A program made the position numbers and the translations under genes. From Aphanizomenon flos-aquae FACHB-1287 (GTDB lineage Bacteria; Cyanobacteriota; Cyanobacteriia; Cyanobacteriales; Nostocaceae): a stretch of 44,201 nucleotides of DNA. Location: positions 1-44,201 of the forward strand of contig NZ_JACJTO010000037.1 in assembly GCF_014698755.1 (NCBI RefSeq), given 5' to 3'. Below the pieces are notes generated by a model. That model ran no database searches, was not told the DNA's origin, and was given only the letters and a program-made list of their open reading frames with translations. Positions 37,200 to 44,201 of this stretch are shown here, one piece after another (position 1 is the stretch's first letter; each line of letters starts with the position of its first letter).

Positions 37200-37703
37200 A
37201 GTAATTCATATTCGATAGAACTAATTTTAACGATAGATACCTAGACAGCATCATAACTAATAACGTACCATAGTGTAAGTTATAGAAAAATCTACCCACG
37301 GTATCCAAAAATATCAGTGCTTCTAATTTCTTAATTAGAGCAAAAGTTTTTCTAGTTACTTGATTTGTGTTTAAATATTGTCACTACTAAATTTAAATTC
37401 ATAGTCCCACCAAAGTTAACAACTTCCGGGATACATCCAGCCAGCCTCAGAAGTAAGAGTGTCAAGGCCAACCAAACCCTAAATCCAGAAGGGAATTATA
37501 GTTAATTTACCACTATGAAAGCCGACTGGAAAAGTAGATAGGTAAAAAACAAAATGCTGGCCATGAGAACGACGGACATGAGAAAATTGAGGCATCGTGT
37601 GCGTCAAGCAGTGTCCCCTCATCAAAGCAAAGGGCGAAAATTAACAAGTAACGAACCTTGTTCAATTAACCTGAAATTGTTGACTCCCTCAAGCAGAAAC
37701 ACA
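37200..37703. other. Divergent spacer between trmD and cphB
   Basis: About 500 bp. An open frame continues upstream of the chosen cphB start to an ATG at 37554, preceded by only a weak AGGT. A sequence GTACCATAGTGTAA at about 37266 resembles an NtcA site (GTA-N8-TAC) but the last base is A, so it is not a good match. No RNA gene or repeat was recognised. Confidence 0.4.
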
Positions 37704-38567
37704 ATGCCGCAGTTAGAAGTTAAATCGCTGGAAATGAGGACACCCCAAGCTACTAAAACCGCCGTACTAGTTATCGGAGGCGCGGAAGACAAAGTTCATG
37801 GACGCGAAATTCTAAGAACTTTTTTTATTCGCGCTGGTGGTAACAAGGCTTATATTACAATAATTCCATCAGCCTCCCGTGAGCCTGCCATTATTGCTGG
37901 TAGGTACGTTCGCATTTTTGAAGAAATGGGTGCAGAAAAGGTGGAAATTCTAGACATTCGGGAACGGGAGCAATGCGAAAATCCTGAGATTAAAGCATCC
38001 CTCGAAGCCTGTAGTGGTGTCTTCTTAACCGGAGGAGACCAACTTCGTCTTTGTGGAGTCCTCTCCGACACACCAGCCATGGAAATTATCCGTCAGCGGG
38101 TAAGAGCCGGACAACTGACTTTAGCAGGAACAAGTGCTGGAGCAGCCGTTATGGGACATCACATGATCGCAGGTGGTGGTAGTGGTGAAACACCCAATCG
38201 TTCCCTGGTGGACATGGCAACGGGCTTAGGATTCATTCCCGAAGTGGTCGTTGACCAACATTTCCATAACCGAAACCGTATGGGTAGGCTTGTTAGCGCC
38301 ATCGCCGCTCACCCGGATAGACTGGGCATTGGTATTGATGAAGATACCTGTGCTGTATTTGAACGGGATGGTTGGCTACAAGTTATGGGTAAAGGCAGTG
38401 TTACTATTGTTGATCCCACAGAACTTACTCATACCAATGAACCCAATGTTAGTGCTAACGAACCCCTGACAGTACATAATTTAAGACTACATATACTTAG
38501 TTACGGAGATCGTTTCCATCTTTACCAACGTACTGTTTTACCCGCTGTGCATCGCATCTCTAGCTAA
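37704..38567 (+). CDS. cphB: Cyanophycinase
   Basis: 287 aa from the ATG at 37704. Serine exopeptidase that cuts cyanophycin into beta-Asp-Arg dipeptides. Seen: AVLVIGGAEDKVHGREIL, the nucleophile motif GTSAGAAVM, DQHFHNRNRMGRL, IDEDTCAVFE. The frame is open to an ATG at 37554, which would add 50 mostly basic residues (MLAMRTTDMRKLRHRVRQA) not present in the Synechocystis enzyme; the ATG at 37734 (MRTPQATKTAVLV) is another option. It is followed after 169 nt by cphA, so breakdown and synthesis of the polymer are encoded together. Confidence 0.93.
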   Translation: MPQLEVKSLEMRTPQATKTAVLVIGGAEDKVHGREILRTFFIRAGGNKAYITIIPSASREPAIIAGRYVRIFEEMGAEKVEILDIREREQCENPEIKASLEACSGVFLTGGDQLRLCGVLSDTPAMEIIRQRVRAGQLTLAGTSAGAAVMGHHMIAGGGSGETPNRSLVDMATGLGFIPEVVVDQHFHNRNRMGRLVSAIAAHPDRLGIGIDEDTCAVFERDGWLQVMGKGSVTIVDPTELTHTNEPNVSANEPLTVHNLRLHILSYGDRFHLYQRTVLPAVHRISS

Positions 38568-38736
38568 TGATATTAAGTATCTGAAGTTACATTGATTTGA
38601 CCAGATCTTGATTTCTGCTTCTAGAGTTGAGATCAATTCCATTTCCGAAGGAAAAACTGCCTCAAATGCACAGTTTAACGGTCAATTACGGCAAAAAACT
38701 AGAATTTTGGTTACGAATCTCCATCTACCTATTCCC

Positions 38737-41433
38737 ATGAGAATCCTCAAGATCCAAACCTTACGCGGCCCAAATTACTGGAGCATTCGACGGCACAAGC
38801 TTATCGTTATGCGCCTTAGCTTAGATAACCTTGCTGAAACCCCATCAAATGAAATAGCTAACTTTTATGAAGGATTAGTAGAGGCACTGCCAAGTTTAGA
38901 GGGTCACTACTGTTCCCCAGGCTGTCGTGGTGGGTTTCTAATGCGGGTGCGAGAAGGCACCATGATGGGTCATATAGTGGAACACGTAGCCTTGGAACTC
39001 CAGGAATTAGCGGGAATGCACGTAGGTTTCGGTCGCACCCGTGAAACTGCCACACCTGGAATTTACCAGGTAGTGATTGAGTACCTAAATGAAGAAGCGG
39101 GTCGCTATGCAGCCCGAGCCGCAGTCAGGCTATGTCAAAGTATTATTGACCGGGGACGTTATCCCAAGGCCGAACTAGAGCAAGACATTCAAGACCTAAA
39201 AGACTTTTGGCGTGATGCTTCACTTGGACCTTCTACAGAAGCCATTATTAAAGAAGCGGAAAAAAGAGGTATTCCTTGGATGCCTTTACCAGCTAGATTC
39301 TTAATTCAATTGGGCTATGGTATCTATCAAAAACGGATTCAAGCCACAATGACCAATAACACAGGTATTCTTGGTGTAGAACTAGCTGGTGATAAAGAAT
39401 CTACTAAACGGATTCTTGATGCTAACGGTGTACCAGTTCCTAGAGGTACAGTCATCAATTTCTTTGATGATTTAGAAGAAGCCATTGAATATGTTGGTGG
39501 TTATCCCATTGTGATTAAACCTTTAGACGGTAATCATGGCCGGGGTATTACCATTGATATCCGCAACTGGGAAGACGCAGAAGCGGCTTATGAAATGGCT
39601 CGACAAGTCTCTCGCTCAATCATTGTTGAGCGATATTATGTGGGAAGAGATCATCGAGTATTAGTAGTTAATGGCAAAGTAGTTGCTGTAGCGGAGAGAA
39701 TCCCCGCCCATGTCGTAGGTAATGGCAAATCTACGATTACAGAACTAATTGAAGAAACAAACCTTGACCCTAAGCGTGGTGAAGGTCATGATAACGTTTT
39801 AACTAAAATTGAACTAGACCGTACCAGCTACCAATTACTAGAAAGACAAGGATACACTATCAATAGTGTGCCATCCCAGGGGACAATTTGTTATCTAAGG
39901 GCTACAGCCAACTTAAGTACAGGTGGTAGTGCTGTAGATCGCACAGACGAAATTCACCCAGAAAATCGCTGGTTAGCACAACGGATAGTCAGAATTATTG
40001 GTTTAGATGTAGCGGGAATAGATATTGTCACTTCAGATATTAGCCGTCCACTGCGAGAATTAGACGGGGTAATTGTTGAAGTTAATGCTGCCCCTGGTTT
40101 CCGAATGCACGTCGCCCCCAGCATTGGTATACCTCGTAACGTTGCTGGTGCAGTCATGGATATGCTGTTCCCCAATGAACAATCTAGCCGCATTCCTATA
40201 CTTTCAGTTACAGGTACGAATGGAAAAACTACCACAACTCGCTTGTTAGCACATATTTATAAGCAAACTGGTAAAGTTGTAGGCTACACAACTACAGACG
40301 GTACTTATATCGGTGATTTCTTAGTAGAATCGGGAGATAATACAGGTCCTCAAAGCGCCCATGTTATCCTTCAAGATCCGACCGTAGAGATAGCGGTATT
40401 AGAATCGGCTCGTGGTGGGATTCTCCGCTGTGGGTTGGGTTTTGAAAATGCTAATGTGGGTGTAGTATTAAATGTGTCCGCTGACCATTTAGGCATTGGT
40501 GATATAGATACTATTGAGCAATTAGCACATCTAAAAAGTGTAGTTGCGGAAGCTGTTTTCCCTAATGGTTATGCGGTACTTAATGCTGATGATCACCGGG
40601 TTGCTGCTATGGCGGAAAAAACTAAAGCGAATATTGCCTACTTTACCATGAATCCAGACTCGGATCTGGTGCGGAAACATATCCAACAGGGTGGAGTGGC
40701 CGCAGTTTATGAACATGGTTATCTGTCTATTGTTAAAGGTGATTGGACACACCGCATTGAAAGAGCGGAAAATATTCCCTTAACAATGGGTGGAAGAGCA
40801 CCGTTTATGATTGCTAATGCTTTAGCTGCTAGTTTGGCTGCTTTTGTTCAGGATGTGACTATTGAACAAATTCGCGCTGGTTTACGTGGCTTTCGCGCTT
40901 CTGTAAGTCAGACCCCAGGACGGATGAATTTGTTTAATTTGGGTAAATATCATGCTTTGGTAGATTATGCTCACAATGCGGCTAGTTATGAGGCTTTGGG
41001 GTCATTTGTCCGTAATTGGACAACGGGACAGCGCATTGGTGTGATTGGTGGTCCTGGCGATCGCCGTGATGAAGATTTTGTTACACTGGGTAAGTTATCA
41101 GCAGATATCTTTGACTATTTAATTGTTAAAGAGGATGATGATACTAGGGGTAGACCTCGTGGTTCAGCTTCAGATTTGATTGTTCAAGGTATTACCCAAG
41201 TTAAGCCTAATTACCGCTTTGAATCAATTTTGGATGAAACCACGGCCATTAACAAAGCCTTAGATATGGCTGCTGATGGTAGTTTGGTGGTAGTTTTACC
41301 GGAGAGTGTGAACAGAGCTATTAAGTTAATTAAAATGCGGGGTGTACAGGAAGAAATCCAGCCACAGCAATCAATTAACAACGATTCCCAAAATGGGATA
41401 GCACCTTCTTCTGTGGTTAATACGCTGATTTAG
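38737..41433 (+). CDS. cphA: Cyanophycin synthetase
   Basis: 898 aa. Polymerises aspartate and arginine into cyanophycin, the nitrogen store of cyanobacteria. The frame is open from a TTG at 38608, but MRILKIQTLRGPNYWSIRRH at 38737 is the family's conserved start. Domains: N-terminal region with GHYCSPGCRGGF; ATP-grasp domain at about 215-470 that adds Asp (VPRGTVINF, VIKPLDGNHGRGI, VNAAPGFRMH); and a Mur-ligase-like domain that adds Arg, with P-loop GTNGKTTTTR near 493 and DYAHNAAS near 750. It follows cphB on the same strand and ends just before a good stem-loop. Confidence 0.98.
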   Translation: MRILKIQTLRGPNYWSIRRHKLIVMRLSLDNLAETPSNEIANFYEGLVEALPSLEGHYCSPGCRGGFLMRVREGTMMGHIVEHVALELQELAGMHVGFGRTRETATPGIYQVVIEYLNEEAGRYAARAAVRLCQSIIDRGRYPKAELEQDIQDLKDFWRDASLGPSTEAIIKEAEKRGIPWMPLPARFLIQLGYGIYQKRIQATMTNNTGILGVELAGDKESTKRILDANGVPVPRGTVINFFDDLEEAIEYVGGYPIVIKPLDGNHGRGITIDIRNWEDAEAAYEMARQVSRSIIVERYYVGRDHRVLVVNGKVVAVAERIPAHVVGNGKSTITELIEETNLDPKRGEGHDNVLTKIELDRTSYQLLERQGYTINSVPSQGTICYLRATANLSTGGSAVDRTDEIHPENRWLAQRIVRIIGLDVAGIDIVTSDISRPLRELDGVIVEVNAAPGFRMHVAPSIGIPRNVAGAVMDMLFPNEQSSRIPILSVTGTNGKTTTTRLLAHIYKQTGKVVGYTTTDGTYIGDFLVESGDNTGPQSAHVILQDPTVEIAVLESARGGILRCGLGFENANVGVVLNVSADHLGIGDIDTIEQLAHLKSVVAEAVFPNGYAVLNADDHRVAAMAEKTKANIAYFTMNPDSDLVRKHIQQGGVAAVYEHGYLSIVKGDWTHRIERAENIPLTMGGRAPFMIANALAASLAAFVQDVTIEQIRAGLRGFRASVSQTPGRMNLFNLGKYHALVDYAHNAASYEALGSFVRNWTTGQRIGVIGGPGDRRDEDFVTLGKLSADIFDYLIVKEDDDTRGRPRGSASDLIVQGITQVKPNYRFESILDETTAINKALDMAADGSLVVVLPESVNRAIKLIKMRGVQEEIQPQQSINNDSQNGIAPSSVVNTLI

Positions 41434-41455
41434 GAGTAGCTCTTGTTTGTAAATT

Positions 41456-41490
41456 ACCCTCAGACTAATTCATAATTTCAGTCTGGGGGT
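41456..41490 (+). terminator. Probable terminator of cphA
   Basis: ACCCTCAGACT (41456-41466) and AGTCTGGGGGT (41480-41490) pair with one G-T wobble, followed by TAATTAATATTAG. It is 22 nt past the cphA stop. Confidence 0.6.
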
Positions 41491-41723
41491 TAATTAATAT
41501 TAGGTAAGATCTAGCCAAAATCTTTATTGATAGTAATAATACAGGCATATTATTGAGTATTTTGCCTATAAAATAGAATGATCAGAGATTTGAGTTATTG
41601 CCGAAAATATCAGACACTTTTATTTACCTTGCCATGATCCAGATCGTCGTTAGGCGATTAGCATAAAATCTTACCCCTCAAAACTTTTCAAACACCCTCT
41701 TAATTCTAGTTGAGAATTTCTGA

Positions 41724-43220
41724 TTACTTTTTACCCCTAGAATCATCTCCGCTATTCTCACTACCACCGCTATTACTAGTTTTAGAACTAGAAAAACGAC
41801 GTTCAAACCAAAGTCCGGCCGTAATGAGAGAATAACCGCAAATACCAAATACTAAAGCCCGGAAAAGAACCTCAGTATTATACTCTAAAACCCGGCTGAT
41901 AATTTGCAGAGTCAATAATAATATACCATACCAAAAGGAGGTTCTTTTGCGTAACTTTAAACCTTCTTGAATTAATCCCCAGGCTAATATTGCCAATAAA
42001 ATATTGAAAATAAAAACCCCCAGTTCAGTAATTTGGCTGATAGCTTGATGCCAAAAAGGAGTAACGAGAATAAATCCCAAAAAAGTAGTAATAATACCAA
42101 TTTTGAAAAATACTTCCCGGCGAATGGGACTGTTATTCTGACGAATCAAAAACAACCATTGTAACACAGCTAAACCGCTAATAATCCCTACATCAATAAT
42201 TTGTAAAGACGGCAATACATTCGATAAATTATTAGACTCAGAATAGGGATTCAGTAATGATAGATATCCACTATAATTTACAGATTCCCATTGCCAACGG
42301 AAAGATAAAAGATAAAAAATTACACCAAAACAAATCAAGCCTAAATTCCGGGCTAGAGGTTGAAATAACCGATAATTAACTGTGGGAAAAAGTAAATCAT
42401 CATAACTCCAAAGTAAAGCAGAAGGTAAAGCCAAAGCAAAGGAAGCTATCCAAGAAACTACATCAGAAAATGTCAACAGTGGCAAAGGTCTAATGTTATA
42501 TTGTAAGGATATAATAAATGCCATAACTCCCAAACCAAAAATCCACCTAGATCTGCAAATATAAGCTAGAGGGACAAATAATAACCAGGATAATAAGGGC
42601 ATATGACGAATAGCTAAACGCGCCCAATTCACCTCCCCAGGATCAGACACCAAACTACCAATTCCTATCCAATAACCAATCTGAATTAGAACAATAGCCA
42701 TAATTCCCAAAGAATTGAGAGAAAGACTATAAGCCATTACTAACACCCCAAACCCCCAAGCTAAAAATAACTCAGAAGTAGAACTGCTAATATTAAATAT
42801 TTGCCCCATTAACATCAGGTTTACCCCTAAAATGAAAGCACTAAGAATTAACAATCCTTCTCCAATTACCCGTTTACCTTCCTGGATCTTTTTATCTTGA
42901 TTTGTAGCAAGTTTAGGTTCTTTCCAAGTCAAAAACCCAGTAATGGCTGTAGATAGAAATAAACTCATTAACAAGATAAACTTAACTTCTCGTGACCAAC
43001 CCTGCCAATTTGCGCCCACAAGAGTCATTAAACCTAATCCTAATAATAAACTCCCAACAACAATGGCAATTACACCAAAAGCATCACGAGTAAATTCTTC
43101 ACTAGTTTTCAGTTTATGTCGCTTAACTATTTGGTCATATTGAGAAGAACTAATAATTCCTTCATCTCGCCAATGTCCCGCTTCTTCGTGCAGTTTCTGC
43201 TGAAAATTGTTAAATATCAT
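41724..43220 (-). CDS. DUF2157 multi-pass membrane protein
   Basis: 498 aa from the ATG at 43220, which is preceded by GGAGAGGTC and gives the start MIFNNFQQKLHEEAGHWRDEG; the frame is open further to 43304 but those 28 residues are not family-like. Seen: a short cytoplasmic N-terminus with the DUF2157 pattern (W-x-x-E/D-G-I-I-S-x-x-Q), then about a dozen hydrophobic helices such as FGVIAIVVGSLLLGLGL and VIGEGLLILSAFILGVNL, and a charged Ser/Asn/Gly tail (SKTSNSGGSENSGDDS). Function of the family is unknown; transport or envelope roles are only guesses. Confidence 0.88.
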   Translation of the reverse strand: MIFNNFQQKLHEEAGHWRDEGIISSSQYDQIVKRHKLKTSEEFTRDAFGVIAIVVGSLLLGLGLMTLVGANWQGWSREVKFILLMSLFLSTAITGFLTWKEPKLATNQDKKIQEGKRVIGEGLLILSAFILGVNLMLMGQIFNISSSTSELFLAWGFGVLVMAYSLSLNSLGIMAIVLIQIGYWIGIGSLVSDPGEVNWARLAIRHMPLLSWLLFVPLAYICRSRWIFGLGVMAFIISLQYNIRPLPLLTFSDVVSWIASFALALPSALLWSYDDLLFPTVNYRLFQPLARNLGLICFGVIFYLLSFRWQWESVNYSGYLSLLNPYSESNNLSNVLPSLQIIDVGIISGLAVLQWLFLIRQNNSPIRREVFFKIGIITTFLGFILVTPFWHQAISQITELGVFIFNILLAILAWGLIQEGLKLRKRTSFWYGILLLTLQIISRVLEYNTEVLFRALVFGICGYSLITAGLWFERRFSSSKTSNSGGSENSGDDSRGKK

Positions 43221-43718
43221 GACCTCTCCAGAACATAAGTTTGATACCAAATCTAAAATCCTAATCTGGTAATATATACCAGTTCCCATGCTCCTGAGAT
43301 ACAAAGTTTTTTAGTTTTAGGGAACAGGGAAATATATTGCTCTAAGTCTTTTTAGTATGCAGCTAAAGACGTTCATTATATTGTTATCATGTAACAGTTT
43401 CTTTTCTGACTTAATTCTATAAAAATTAATATGAAAAAATGCTCTAATTTATTGCTTAAAGTTACCAGTTATTTATTTAAAAATGTACATAAATAAACAA
43501 ATTTTATAGACACTTTAGTTTATTCATAACTTTTTGAATATGTATTATTTTGTGTTAATATAAACCAGATATTTCGCCTGTTCAGGTGGAGGTTTTTAGT
43601 GTAGTTTCCTTAGTCCTGATCAATAAAATAAACTCTAATCTAATCTAAGGTTGTCCTATTATCAAAGTAAGCTATAATTTACTGATATTTAGCTCTTGTA
43701 TACCAATCCTGTGTAGTA
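43221..43718. other. 498-bp spacer without a recognisable gene
   Basis: AT-rich. The short palindrome CCTGTTCAGG at about 43578-43587 is followed by TGGAGGTTTTTAG. No open frame of note, RNA or repeat family was recognised. Confidence 0.4.
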
Positions 43719-44009
43719 TTAAATCTTTTCTTTAAATTCGTGCGTTTCCTTCAAAATAGACGAGACATTTTTACCTTGAATAAGTTTCTCTAATTGCTCT
43801 TTGGTTAACTTATCTTCATTCTTAAGTAAAGGATATTTACTATTCTTTAATCTGGCTAATGTTGCTTTATATGTAGATTTATCTGGTGTATTTCCTTTCT
43901 TAATTAAATCTTTAATTTTTCGTTTTTCTCTTTTTCTTTGTGTATCTAATTCTTTATTTATCTCTGTCATTATGTGAAATATATCGGCTACTATTTGAGA
44001 ATTTGGCAT
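43719..44009 (-). pseudogene. ISL3-family transposase fragment
   Basis: 96 codons reading QIVADIFHIMTEINKELDTQ, then SKYPLLKNEDKLTKEQLEKL and HEFKEKI. This is the segment of ISL3-type DDE transposases around the second catalytic Asp (the D of VAD[RI]FH) and the helical insertion after it. Neither the N-terminal zinc finger and HTH nor the C-terminal Glu region is present, so it cannot transpose. Its first ATG overlaps the stop codon of the neighbouring Uma2-family gene (TAATG), meaning the remnant abuts that gene exactly. Confidence 0.75.
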
Positions 44010-44201
44010 TAAATTGTATCAGGATCTATATTTAATTCCCGCAATTTTGCTGCTAAACGCTCTGATTTTCTCACTTCTTTTTCTGCTCTTTTAGTTTCTT
44101 TTTCTGCGGTTTCTTCAGGTGTGGGAACTAACTCTCCTGCTGGTGTAAAATACCGTAATAGTCCTTGATAAATTCCTAAATATAAACCTAGCTGACGACT
44201 C
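44009..44201 (-). CDS. Uma2-family protein, C-terminal part (runs off the window)
   Basis: 63 codons visible: SRQLGLYLGIYQGLLRYFTP, then PTPEETAEKETKRAEKE and SERLAAKLRELNIDPDTI with a TAA at 44009-44011. The RxLGLxLxxxxGxLRxFxPxGELxPTPEE pattern and coiled coil ending KLRELNIDPD are the usual C-terminus of cyanobacterial Uma2 (DUF820) proteins. The nuclease-like core lies beyond the edge. Confidence 0.8.
   Translation of the reverse strand, partial: SRQLGLYLGIYQGLLRYFTPAGELVPTPEETAEKETKRAEKEVRKSERLAAKLRELNIDPDTI

Noticed and set aside
37255-37275. NtcA-binding site upstream of cphB
   Set aside because: GTACCATAGTGTAA has GTA-N8-TAA rather than GTA-N8-TAC, and no well-placed -10 box follows.
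38608-38736. TTG-started N-terminal extension of cyanophycin synthetase
   Set aside because: The conserved family start MRILKIQTLRGPNYW begins at 38737 and no Shine-Dalgarno sequence precedes the TTG.

Overview
The window looks like a chromosomal stretch of a cyanobacterium, most likely a filamentous heterocyst-forming (Nostocales-type) one. Evidence: a magnesium-chelatase D subunit (chlD), a cyanophycinase/cyanophycin synthetase pair (cphB-cphA), a very large Ser/Thr kinase-ATPase-histidine kinase hybrid, several Uma2-family genes, AT-rich DNA, and at least thirteen copies of the cyanobacterial octamer GCGATCGC (HIP1; e.g. 5209, 10329, 13424, 13487, 14780, 17978, 23555, 27407, 28581, 30054, 31239, 36393, 41057). 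The order is an inference; no rRNA or tRNA gene was found to fix it.

Left part (1-12.7 kb, all minus strand). A compact set reads right to left: a 2061-aa hybrid sensor kinase (5085-11270), a one-TM protein (4384-5004), an asparagine-synthetase-like ligase without the glutaminase cysteine (2681-4381), a fold-type-III PLP-decarboxylase-like protein without the Schiff-base lysine (1503-2717), and a zinc-ribbon/membrane/Toprim-like protein (101-1405). The ligase and its upstream gene are 2 nt apart and the ligase overlaps the decarboxylase homologue by 37 nt, so this is probably one transcription unit with no function I can name; it is my main candidate for an undescribed system. Two Uma2-family genes follow.

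chlD and an inserted island (12.8-18.1 kb). chlD is intact. Its last 41 codons plus the following hairpin (14708-14888) are repeated about 97% identically at 17906-18086 in direct orientation. Between the copies sit a VapBC-like toxin-antitoxin pair and an OLD-type ATPase/Toprim nuclease. This looks like a roughly 3.2-kb defence-type island inserted at the chlD 3' end, with no integrase inside.

Middle (18-31.6 kb). A small secreted protein; a calpain-like protease with five PPC-type repeats in an A-B-A-B-A pattern; a decayed DUF5615 gene; pnp; a small basic protein behind a perfect-consensus promoter; an IS200/IS605-type remnant; argH; a small membrane protein; larB; and two MscS-type channels in tandem.

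Right part (31.6-44.2 kb). Two tandem paralogous peptide-type ABC substrate-binding lipoproteins without permeases, a PD-(D/E)XK-like protein, ispF, trmD, the cphB-cphA pair for cyanophycin turnover, a DUF2157 membrane protein, an ISL3-type transposase fragment, and the 3' end of another Uma2-family gene running off the edge.

Functional links: cphA/cphB store and release nitrogen as Asp-Arg polymer, and argH makes arginine for it, though it is not co-located with them. The remaining housekeeping genes (pnp, ispF, trmD, larB) do not form one pathway.
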